This document shows, piece by piece, positions 33,293 through 43,124 of a DNA stretch of 64,000 nucleotides. The DNA is from Pascua guehoae (taxonomy: Eukaryota > Basidiomycota > Tremellomycetes > Trichosporonales > Trichosporonaceae). A program made the translations under genes and the position numbers. Positions within the stretch are counted from its first letter, which is position 1. Each line of letters begins with the position of its first letter. The DNA lies in contig BCJX01000015.1 in assembly GCA_001600415.1 (NCBI GenBank), forward strand, positions 821,303 to 885,302, given 5' to 3'. A model generated the notes under the pieces. It was not told where the DNA came from. It searched no databases and saw only the letters and a program-made list of their open reading frames with translations.

Positions 33293-35380
33293 ACGCCCCC
33301 AAGCCCCCCCCCCCCCCCCCAAACACCTCCCCTAACGCCAGGCTTCGTCGGCCGCGAGGTGACCCAGCTCCTCCTCGACCTCTTCCCCAAGCTCCGCATC
33401 ATCACGACGGACATTATCGAGCCCCCGCGCCTCACCGACGACGCGCGCCTGCGCGTCGTAAAGGCCGACCTCGGCGACTCGAAGCAGGTCGATGCGTTGT
33501 TTGAGGGCGAAAAGGTCGGCGGGCTGATTGCGTTGCAGTGAGTGTTGGGTGCTTCTGGTGTGGTTTGCGGTGGTGTGCGGTGGTGGTGTTGGGTGTGGTG
33601 TGCGTGTTGGTGTGTGTGCGTGTTGGTGTGCGTGCGTGTTTTGCGTCATGTGTGGGGTTAATTGTGTGGTTGGGTGTGGGGCGTGGGGTGTGGGGTGTGG
33701 CATGTTGGGCAGTGTCGGCAGACTGCTGGACAACGGTGCTAGTCACGGAGACCAAGTATCGCAGAGGTCAAGAATTACAGAGGCCAAGCATCGCAGAGGC
33801 CAGGAGCTACACCACCTCTCCAACACTGCACCTGATGGGCATGCCTGTGGGTCGACGTGAACTTGGTAGCGTCCCCTTGATCTCGGCCCCACCTACTGGG
33901 GCTGGCGAGGTGCTGGCTTGGCGCTGGTCGCGAGCAGCGTAGCGGACAGCTTTGGGCATTCCTTCGTGCTTGCGATATTGATGTTGAGTTTGGACACTGG
34001 TGATTAGTTGGAATATTGTGTCTGGTTGGGACGTGATGGCTGGGATATGGTCTGGCTGGGACATGGGTGTGGTACAGCGTATCCCCCGGCCCAGCCACCT
34101 TACCCTGTTCGTCCTGTCTGATATTTTCTACTCTGTCCTCCTGTCCGAGGTCTAGTCTGGCGTATCCTCTCCCCCCGTTCCATCTCTGAAGTCTCCTCCG
34201 GCTTGTGGCTCCCAGAGATTACTCCCAGTTTGGTCCTGTTGGAGCTTCCTGGGTCCCATCGTGGTAGTGTGCCGCCCTCGTGCATTCTTTTCCCCATTGC
34301 AGAGGGTGGTACCCCTCTGCTTCTTCCTACTCTTGACTGGAGATCCTTCCACCTCATTATTGGAAGACTCGTTGTCCATCTCAAGAACATCTTCTAGATG
34401 ATACACCCCATGCCTGCCCCTCTATTGTTCCGTTCTCGCAGCCTGGTGGTCCTTATGCCCCTCCGCCGCCCCACGCCCCGTCCCCCTCCATCGCCAGCTC
34501 TCCCGAAACAACCCCCAGCTAACCCCCAGCGGCATCATGTCTGGCGGCTCCGAGTCCAACTTTGAGCTCGGCTACGCGGTCAACGTCGACAGCCACACCA
34601 ACCTGCTCAAGACTGCGCGCAAGCACTCTGAGGCCGTCTTCCCCAAGGGCACCAAGATGGTCTACGTCTTCATCTCGAGTCTTGCGGTTTACGGCGGTCC
34701 CAAGTGCCGCCCTGTGGACCACGTTATCCCCAAGTGAGTATGCTCTTGCCACCCCCTAATCGCTCGCACTGACACTCAGCGACACGCCCATCTACCCTGG
34801 CACCTCGTACGGCGTCGAAAAGACCATTTCCGAGCTGTACGCATACGACTACGGCCGCAGGGGCTACCTCGACACGCGCTCGCTCCGCCTGCCCACAGTC
34901 GCGATCCGCACCGGTGCGCCGTCGACAGCGGCGTCGTCGTTCATCTCGGGCCTGATCCGCGAGCCCCTCCAGGGCATCCCGTCCGTGGTCCCCATCGCCG
35001 ACGGGCCCGACGACTCGATGCTCGACACCATGGCCGTGTACCTTTCGCGCGCAAAGACCGTCTTCCGCAACATTGTCTGGGGCCTGTGCATGCCCGAGGA
35101 AAACTTCCGCTACGGCGGGACCCGCAGCATCAACATTCCGGGCATCACAGTCACCACGCGCCAGATCCTCGCCGCGCTCCAGGAGCACGGCGGCGACGAC
35201 GCCTCCAAGCTCGTCTCGTACAAGAAGGACCCCGCTGTCATTGCCATCTGCGAGACGTGGGCCGGCTCGTACGACAACTCGCAGGAGCAGGAGCAGGGAT
35301 TCCAGGTCGACGACGCAAAGACTGGCTTTGCAGACGCCGTCGCCGACTTTAAGGAGCTCCTTGCCGCGGGTAAGGCCTAA
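32791..35380 (+). CDS. NAD-dependent SDR/epimerase, D-erythronate dehydrogenase-like
   Basis: Four exons (32791-32863, 33342-33537, 34530-34733, 34780-35380) give 357 aa. The N-terminal Rossmann motif is VLLTGAGGFVGREV. The active site is SYGVEKTISELYAYDY, with the YxxxK pair. ALHGIMSGGSESNFELGYAVN, LRLPTVAIRTGAPSTAASSF and a C-terminal domain (FRYGGTRSINIPGITVTTRQIL) closely follow the family typed by DenD. DenD oxidises D-erythronate at C2 in bacterial tetronate catabolism. Assignment to that substrate is by resemblance only. No kinase or isomerase of the pathway is adjacent. Intron 1 (478 bases) contains C-runs and intron 2 is 992 bases, both unusually long. Possible lateral origin is speculation. 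Confidence 0.88.
33257..33320. repeat. Poly-C runs (36 and 17 bases) in intron 1
   Basis: C runs at 33257-33292 and 33304-33320 are separated by a short ACG/AAG interruption. They end about 20 bases before the exon 2 acceptor and overlap the expected polypyrimidine region. Confidence 0.85.
34100..34420. other. AT-richer segment inside intron 2 with an antisense open frame
   Basis: This part of the 992-base intron is less GC-rich than its surroundings. Read on the minus strand (34152-34406) it encodes a hydrophilic peptide (EDVLEMDNESSNNEVEG, PVKSRKKQRG), unlike the Arg/Pro/Ala-rich chance frames elsewhere. It could be a decayed insertion or an unrelated transcript. No terminal repeats or transposase motifs are visible. 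Confidence 0.3.
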
Positions 35381-37474
35381 GCAGCGTGTGGGTGTGTAGG
35401 TGTGTTTGGACGATTTCGGGGTTGTTGAGTGGTAATAGATAGAGCGCTCCAATGCAGTTGAGCATAGCAGTGAGGTAGTAGCGCATTTGGGCCTGGGCCT
35501 GAGCAGTGTGGCGCCACGCAAAGGCCATTGATGCAGCCTAAACAGTGCCTGCCCCTGCCGCATGCCACACCATCGTTGGGCCGGTTTAACCATATCGAGA
35601 TGCCTAGTCGAGATGTCTAGAATTGTAAGCTTTAATTGTTGCGTGTACTGCCGCAGTGGCGCTCCGCTATCCACCCTCATTGAATTGTCTCAAAGTGGAC
35701 ACCTTTTAGCACCCCCAGGGCACTTTTGGCAGCCCCTTGGCACTTTCATTGGCACCTTTGGCAACACCTTGGCATTCCATGGTGTCCCCTTGGCAGATCC
35801 CCGACCAGCCAAGTCAGAGATGAAGGCCACATACTCTGACAACTCGGCGATGCAGGTGAATGCAACGGACAGACAAGGTTGCATCAATGGGCTATTCTGT
35901 CGACGGGTGGTGTGCTACCGCGCCATGTCGAGGCATTGCCAGAGGCAGACCGACCCTTGTAGCTGTACAGTGGTCCTTGGCTCAAGCACGAAGGATGTAA
36001 GGTACCACGGGCAAAACATGGGCAACTTTCTTGTCCTCACTCGAGCCCTCTCTGCTCTCCAAATGCACGAGGCCGCCAAGCCCCTCCGACACCCTCCTCG
36101 TGCACAAACACACGAGACTCAGGGGACATCCCATCGAAGTGACTGTTGCAGAGGACATGTCTGGGTACAGTTCGGACAACACCGGGCCACACGAGGACGC
36201 AGACAACGAACACGGCTCGAATGGGACGGACCGAGCTCAGGGATGAACCTTTGGTGACTGCACCTTGCGGGCGAGCGTTCTGGGCGTCGGCCCCCATCGA
36301 GCCCGTGTACGTACAAATAGCCGCCGTGGTCGCTTGTCAAGAAGGTTGTGTACCTGGCAGACGGTCCAAGAGTGAGCAGGGCGAGCTCTGGCACTGTCCG
36401 AGCATGCGACGACGTTCTCACGAAGCGTCAAGACTCGAGCTTGGCTATTCAGTTTGCACAATTCACAACCTGTACACCAGCACACCCGAGACCGCCGAGA
36501 CCACCAATTCACCAATCGAGATGAGATCATGGCCATCAGTCACTAGCTTGTAGCCCCAGTCACAGCCGGTGGCCCCAGTCACTAGCGTGTAGCCCCGCGC
36601 TTGGCGCTTTCATTTCGGTCTCTTGTGGTTATGTCAAGCATCGATGAAATGGGTGTTTCGGAGAGGCACGTCGAAGATCGAAGACAGAGGAGCACAACTG
36701 TGGACAATGACGTGATTTAAATCCCGGTTCTCGACGCCACAGTTCAAACCTCGGGCAAGAAAATGTCATGGATCGCACGCGAGATATCGGGTGCCAGGAG
36801 CAACGCGCACCTCTTTCGATCCTCAGAGTGCCTTGTGTACCATTGTTGTGGCTGGGCTGCAGGCTGCATCTGGGCGGGACTGTATCAGGCCTGCTCCCTG
36901 TAGGCCCTGGCTGCGGCCCAGACGCCACCAAAAGCCCCAAACGCTGCGTTCGCGAACAGACCCGTCCAAAGCTTCGACGCATCGGATTTGATTGATTGAT
37001 TGATGGCGGGGAGATGGGAGACATCAGAGACGATATCCCACAGCACCCCTGCACATCTTGTCACCAAACAAACTCACTCGTAGATCACAGTCTTGACAGC
37101 ACTCTTGTCGTGACCCAATCTCCACCACACGGTCCAGACCACCACTTCTCACCCTCACCGCCATACGCCAGGTCGACGCGTTCAGCAGTCGCCCAGCGCC
37201 CAGTCTTGTGCGCTCGGCTCGCCCTCGTACGCAGTGGGCGCGACTTGACGCGACTATTGTCGTCTCTTGATTCCCAAACAACGCGACACACCGTACACCC
37301 CCGTGCTGGGCCCCGTACGCCCACCCGTAAGCCCACCGCCACATCCCCGCGAGCAACACTGGTGGCGACCTCGGGACTCGGAACACTTTGACAGCTAGTT
37401 TCTGTCCACCAGGCGTTGTCCCCACGGTCGTATACCTTACCCGACGACCACACGACCGCACGTTACCGTTCACC
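35381..37474. other. Long intergenic region without a supported gene
   Basis: 2.1 kb, the largest gap in the window. Several open frames of 70-230 codons occur on both strands, but none has family motifs or consistent splice-joined continuation. It includes a TTGGC repeat (listed separately), a short duplicated phrase tagccccagtcac at 36550-36595, and a perfect palindrome gggatttaaatccc-like around 36713-36726. It may hold decayed genes or noncoding RNA; nothing is decisive. Confidence 0.5.
35705..35794. repeat. Degenerate ~10.5-base repeat carrying TTGGC
   Basis: TTGGC begins at 35726, 35737, 35749, 35758, 35769 and 35790 (spacings 11, 12, 9, 11, 21), with a decayed ttagc at 35705. Most copies read TTGGCA followed by C-rich bases. 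It lies 345-415 bases after the stop of the erythronate dehydrogenase-like gene. Confidence 0.6.
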
Positions 37475-39850
37475 ATGAACCACGCGACGTTCAGCACGCT
37501 GCCGCGGAGCAAGGCCATGGTGGGCATTGCGATCGGGGCGTGGGTGGTGATGGTGTCGGTCGTGCTCGACATGCAGCTCGTGTTTGGTGGCGAGCGGTGA
37601 GTTGGGTGTGGGAGGCGTAGAGTGGGGACGTCCGTGACGAGTTTGCACTTGGCGACTGCTCGGTGTCCAGAATGCGCTTCTTCGCGGCTCGGGAGACTGG
37701 CGACCAAACCACGACGCATCAAAACACTCACCACCACGATCCGGCTCACACCACAGCCCCCACACGGCCGTCATGGTCGACTCGCTCAAGTCCATCGTCT
37801 CGGACACGTGCCCCAGGGACTGTCCCTCGGACCCGTTTGTGCAGCCCGGCATGCTCCACTGGTCCGTCGAGGGGTTGCAAAACGAGACGCGCTGGCTGCC
37901 GTTCCCGCACGACCAGCACTTGTGGGAGGTGATGCCGTCCGCGTACGACTTACCGCTCGACGACACGATTCCGCACGAAATGTGGGAGTACGCACCGGTG
38001 CAGTATGCGGCGAGGGTCGAGCAGGGCGAGCAGTTTCAGTTTATGCGCGGGAGGACAGTCTTGTTTATTGGTGAGTTTGGGAGCGGCATGTTAGGGGAGT
38101 GCATCTTGGGACCGGGTCGTGTCGCTGGTGTTGTTGGTTTGCCAGGGCTTAAAAGTTGGGCGTGCAAGTGGCGAGTATCGCACAGCTGGTGGGGGTGTAA
38201 TGTTTGCTTGCCCTCTTGGAAGTACACCAGGCTACGCGTGGGAGCACGCACATACACAGAGCACCCTCCGTCGTCGATCGGCTGTGTATGCGTGTGCAGC
38301 AGGGCTGTTGCGGGTGTCCCGTCCTTTCTTCTTGGGCGCTGGAGGTTGTCGTGTGCAAGCATATTCCGACAGGGTGGCATCTGCCAACGAGCATTTCCTA
38401 CGACGGCTCCCCCGGATAACAGAGGCTGCCTTCAAATTGACAACACGTGCCCCTGACTCTCATTGTCTTGAATGCGGACAAGCAGCTGACATTCACAGGC
38501 TCCAGGTGTGTCCCATCGACTTTCGCCGTGCACTATACTAACCACGCTTGTTTACCCTTCTCGTATTCTCTTCTTCAGCCGTGAGTTGCTGCATCACAGC
38601 GTGCACCGACAGCACGAGCTCACGCCACAGATGACCGCAACAACGTTGGTATCCTATGCGCTTTTTCTCACCACGTCTAAACCCTTTACTGACATTCAGG
38701 TTGACCAACTGTGCGACGTCATTCACGGCAAAAAGTCCAGCTGGGGCGAACATGAGGGCGGGTACTGCTACATCGAGCGTCTCGACTTGGTCATCGCAAA
38801 CTGGTTCCTGTGAGTAGAAGGACAGCATGGACAAGTTGCGCCTTGGGGCTGTATTGCAGCCCAAAGGGCCGGAGCTGTGCACGCCCCACTTTGCATGGCT
38901 CTAACGAACAGCTACGGCATGGTCGATGTGGACGACAAGTGGCCCACAACTGAACCCCCGCCGCACACGTTTGAGAACCGCTTCTCGCAGCTCATGATGC
39001 CACGGATGAAAGAGGCCGGGTTCGGCGACCGCAAGCCCGACATTGTCGTCATGTCGTCCTTGTTCTGGGACGACAAGGTCAGTCGCGCCTGGGGGTTGTT
39101 TTTCCTCGGACCGCTTTCTAACCACTTTAGTTCCTCGCCGAGGAGGGCAAACGGTTAGGCAAACACCGCGGAGACGCCCACGGCTTCTTCTGGAACGAAA
39201 TCGCCTGGCACCGCGGCCGCGTGCGCAAGATGATCAAGACGGTCCAGGACATGTTTGGCAAGGACACGCCGCTCATGTTCCGTACACGACAGCTGCGTTC
39301 GAGTGCGGGCAACTTTAACATGTTGAAGATTTTCCAGCTCGACCAGGGCTGGCGCGCGGTCGCAAGGGAGATGGGCGTGCGGTTGTTTACCTGGGGTGGA
39401 AAGCTGGAGGGCTATAATGTGTGAGTGGCGTGGGGGGGGGGGGGGGGGGTAGGTGTACAGTTGGGCTAAGAGCGACACGGCGGTGGTCATCCGAGCACAG
39501 TCGTGGCTCCCCCAAGGCAGTGGTGCTAGTCCGAGCTCAGTTGCCCCCCTGCATCGCATAATACTGATATCCAGTTACTACGACAACGACCAACACTTTG
39601 GCTTAGGTCCAAACACCTACCTCTTCGGAGAGTAAGTACACGCACATGCCCTGCTCTTGGCTGACACCGTAGCATGATCTTCTTCTACCTCCATCGCGCC
39701 ACCACACCAGGGTGCTGGAAGTGCCACCAGTGGGACGACGTGAGTACCGTCCTCGTCGCGCGGATGCTGACAGTAGTAATCACCATCTAGACAGTACATC
39801 AAGGGATACCAGCGACTTTCATTCTTTCGTTCGTCTTTTTGCATTACTAG
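37475..39850 (+). CDS. Type II membrane protein, SGNH/PC-esterase-like
   Basis: Ten exons sum to 420 codons: 37475-37596, 37757-38070, 38499-38505, 38579-38648, 38700-38809, 38912-39077, 39131-39420, 39575-39631, 39673-39739, 39791-39850. An uncleaved signal-anchor (AMVGIAIGAWVVMVSVVLDM) is at residues 14-33. VLFIGSSRELLHH then resembles the block I nucleophile motif (GDS/GSS plus R) of SGNH or trichome-birefringence/PC-esterase proteins. PDIVVMSSLFWDD, PLMFRTRQLRSSAG and a late DNDQHFGLGPNTYLFGDMIFFYL could supply the Asp-His pair. This suggests a Golgi glycan O-acetyltransferase or esterase; that is inference. Exon 3 is only 7 bases, yet is required to keep frame. The last exon is uncertain: an acceptor 4 bases further on would end the protein at 39893 instead. 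Intron 7 holds a G18 run. Confidence 0.72.
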
Positions 39851-40828
39851 TGTCGGGACATTCATGCAGACTTATCAGATAAGAAACTCTTAGGGCAGGT
39901 AACAATGGGCATCTGATCAGTCAACCGCGCCCACAAGAGCCAAAGTGCCACTTCAAACCGGGGCAGCCTTGACATTGCATCACATCCTCGGCATGCTGCG
40001 GATGGTAGTCATGCACGTCGGACTAAACTCGGACTATGTCTGGAGACGGTCAGGAGGCGCCGTGACTTCACGTTGCTTGTGGCGCTAGCACGCTTTCAGG
40101 GTGCACTCTGCGTCCGTTATCGCAAGACCCACATGGCATGGACCATTGAGTTTATTCTGTGCATGCGTTGACTTCTGGGGCATGCATGTGCACCAATAAC
40201 TGCACAATGCGCACACGAGCGCTCTGTCGCACACTCACACACAGAGGAATACCCACTTGAGCGCTCGGGGCCCATCTCGCGTCGGACGATACAGGTCGTT
40301 ATCCACAGGTGAGAACCCCTATACGCCCCCGTGCACCTGTCTAAAGCTGGTGCATCCGCACCGACTTGCTTGTTCTCCACCGTGTCCAGCTTGCAGCTCG
40401 CTCTGCCAAGCATGCCAGATACGACGTGTATACGACACGGCGCTGGAATCCAGCTCGCGGCCAACTGGGGCTCCACCTCCACACCAGCCAGCTGTAACCG
40501 GCAGTCATGAATGACGCAACGATTGTTGTTCCTGGAGATGTTGGAAGCATGACGATGGCCACGGAACATCATGGATGCACAACGACACTGCTACGTGCAA
40601 CCATGCACCCAACCCACCCAAGCGCTGCACCGAGCCTGGTCCAAGGTCCACATCCCGTATCCCACAGCCCACAACCCACAACCCCCAGTCTACAGTCGGA
40701 GGCCCAGCCCCCGCCGTGGGAGGGACGGGGAGCAGCATAAATATCCGTCCAAACCCCTCCACCCCACACCCGCACCTCACCACCTCACCCACCTCACATC
40801 TCCCACTGCACACTCCACCGCACTAACA
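39851..40828. other. Intergenic region without a supported gene
   Basis: About 1 kb between tandem genes. The last 150 bases are CA/CC-rich leader-like sequence in front of the small mitochondrial gene. No RNA gene or repeat of note is seen. Confidence 0.55.
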
Positions 40829-41977
40829 ATGCTCGCACGCACCACGCGCTCGCTCGCGCCCGTCCTCCGCCGCCCCGCCCCCCCCGCGGTCGTGGCGAAG
40901 CGCTTCGTGGCGACAGGGCCGGACGGGAGCAAGGTCGACGGGCAGAAGAAGGTGAGCCTCGTCGGGGATGCGGGATGGGGCGAGGTGGGATGTGTAGTGG
41001 GCGGGGTGGGTGGGAGAGGGTGTGGAAAAGGTGGAGGAGGTGGAGAAGGTGGTAAGGCCACTCGTCTCGTCGTCTCCACCCAATCGAGGAGTACTCGTAC
41101 TCTGCACCCAGCGCCCTGCTTGGTGGGAAAGACGCTTGTGCATGGTAGAAAAGATACGAGATGGCCAGACTCGTCGCCTCGTCCAGCCTGCCCCACCCCA
41201 GACCAGGGGACAGAGTCTACCCCCGCCCAACTGGAGTGGAGAACGCTGACATCCAGGAAGGATACTTTCAGAGTACGTCCCCGGCGCACGCTGCGCTCAC
41301 GTCCAGCGGGACACATGGAGGTGCTGCCCCTCATGGCGGCCGTGGCGTTTGCCGTCGGGATCGGCATGTGGAGTAGGTTCTTTGTGTGCTTGTTTGGGTG
41401 TGCTGTGCTGACTGGCAGCGATGGGGTACACTTGTTAGTCGCTCGGATAGAGTGGTCAGAGGTTTAGGTCGAGGGCGAGACTCGAGGTTTCGGTCGAGGT
41501 CCAGATTCGAGGTCGAGGGTGTGGCCGAGGTGAGAGGATCCAAGGTTGCTAACACTTTATGCAGTCAAGCACGACCCGGACGTGAGTTTTCTCTCCGTCC
41601 CTCCCACGCCTTGCTCTCGCTCCTCTCTCTCTCTCTCCCTCTCTCTGGCTCCCAGCTCTCTCCTCCAATCTCCTTCCCACTCCCTGCTTTCGCTCCTCTC
41701 TCCCTCTGTCTCTCGCTCCCAACTCTCTCCCCTCCCAGCGCTCTCTTATCATTTCGCGCACTCCCAAAACTCTCTCCCGCGACCCTAACCTGCCACATTC
41801 CCCTCCCATGTCATCCTAGCACCCGAGCACCTGGAAACAATCTGCCCCACCGCCTATACACTCTCTAACGGCCAGATCCGCAAGGGCCCCGAGCAGCCCC
41901 CCGTCTACGAACCCATCGAGTACACCGACCCCAAGACGGGCAAGCTCGTGCCCCACCCCCAGTCTGGCGCAAAGTAA
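40829..41977 (+). CDS. Small mitochondrial membrane protein, B12D/MLRQ (NDUFA4)-like
   Basis: Five exons (40829-40951, 41257-41272, 41307-41372, 41565-41581, 41876-41977) give 107 aa. The N-terminus is an Arg/Ala-rich presequence (MLARTTRSLAPVLRRPAPPA). A single membrane span EVLPLMAAVAFAVGIGMW follows, then KHDPD and a Pro-rich tail to PHPQSGAK. The order (short matrix leader, HMEVLPLM, one helix, KHDPD) resembles the B12D/MLRQ family of respiratory-chain-associated subunits. The resemblance is over few residues, so the family call is tentative. Two internal exons are only 16 and 17 bases, in phases 1 and 0, and are needed to join the conserved parts. A competing reading would extend the last exon upstream to 41820, but no upstream exon end supplies the phase that reading needs. 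Confidence 0.6.
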
Positions 41978-42143
41978 AACGTGGGGAATGGAAACAAGAC
42001 GGGTATATGAAGTATCAAGGCGTGTGGTGCGTGTACGTGTCGAGTACGCTATGCGACGCGATTTGTGGGCTTGTTACGCGGCAGAAACCGTCTGGTTGCC
42101 CAGGTCATGTCGTGCCGCATCAACGTCGTGCACCCCGTCAACA

Positions 42144-42241
42144 GTGGGTTTAGCACAGTGGTAGTTGCATCAGATTGCAAATACGGGATCTCGTCTCGGG
42201 CAGGCATCTGAGGGTCCCCAGTTCAATCCTGGGAATTCACT
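42144..42241 (+). tRNA. tRNA-Cys (GCA anticodon) with a 25-base intron
   Basis: The acceptor stem GTGGGTT pairs with AATTCAC. The D arm is GCA...TGC with GTGGTAG in the loop. The anticodon stem TCAGA pairs with TCTGA, and the T arm is CCCAG-TTCAATC-CTGGG. The loop begins TTGCAA, giving anticodon GCA (cysteine). It is 32 bases long, so a 25-base intron follows the anticodon. Total 98 bases including discriminator T. Confidence 0.9.
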
Positions 42242-42242
42242 G

Positions 42243-42246
42243 TTTT
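42243..42246 (+). terminator. RNA polymerase III terminator of tRNA-Cys
   Basis: A TTTT run starts two bases after the tRNA 3' end. Confidence 0.7.
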
Positions 42247-43124
42247 GCTTCTTGCACCTTGACGTGCGCAGATGCAGGCGCGGTGGGGGGTGCGCTGTTT
42301 CATCATCTGTGTTCTACGATGTCTCCTTTGCGGGGTCTTGAGGGAGCACTCGGTTCCGGGCATGGCTCCAATCGCCCTTGAATGTGCCTGTCAATATCGC
42401 GATGCGGTCTGGGCAGCTTTGTCTTCGGTGTGGGTTACGCCGATGAAAAGCGCTCAGGTAAGCTGGAGGTTCTGTGTTTCTGTCGGCGCTTCAGACTCAG
42501 GATCAAGGACGCACAACTATCATAGCTGCGACCTCGAGCTCACGACTTGTGGACCGATGCTGGGAGCTTGATACTTGGAATTTGAACTGTGCACATGATA
42601 CAGGTGCGACGGCATGTAAGACTGCAGCGTTGAGCTTGGGGCCACAGGAGGATGAGCATTGACGGTTATGGATCAACCCAAGGACACAATATATCACCTG
42701 GGTTCCTCTTCATGTATTTCATTTCCTGCATGTCATGTCCTGTATAAGTCATGCGCGCTACCCTGGCGGCGGCGCTGTACGCCCAATCGAGCTCGATGTG
42801 GCAGTCTCAATAGTTCCCGGTCGCGCCTGTACTCTGCACTTGGCATTGCATTCCGCCGATTCTGGAAGCATAACGTATGGAGGGAGGCACGAACGACCTC
42901 AACGGAAAATTTCTGCTCTTACTGTACAGTTTGTGGATGCACTCGACGTTCAACACACGCTCCACGACACTGTGTCCAAATTCCATGCCTTTCCTGAACG
43001 ACCTTTGACGGCGTATGTACCCTCAACCGCGACTCAGAACGAAAGAACAATAACCCACGCCGACGAGATATGCGCGCTGAGCGATCGCTAGGAGTGTGTG
43101 AGCCACGGCCCGAGACCAAAGTTC
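42247..43124. other. Intergenic region without a supported gene
   Basis: About 880 bases between tRNA-Cys and the end of the F-box gene. GC content is lower than in the genes. No gene, RNA structure or repeat is recognised. Confidence 0.55.

Noticed and set aside
36690..36800. Possible tRNA on the minus strand suggested by a ggtttgaact-like T-arm phrase
   Set aside because: No matching acceptor or anticodon stems could be paired around it.
37024..37749. 241-codon open frame on the minus strand
   Set aside because: It overlaps the start of the well-supported type II membrane gene on the other strand and has no domain-like sequence; typical GC-rich shadow.
41820..41875. Protein-like reading PEHLETICPTAYTLSNGQ before the last exon of the small mitochondrial gene
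   Set aside because: It needs a phase not supplied by the preceding exon, and ctaac just before the ccag acceptor matches the local branch-site pattern, so it is taken as intron.
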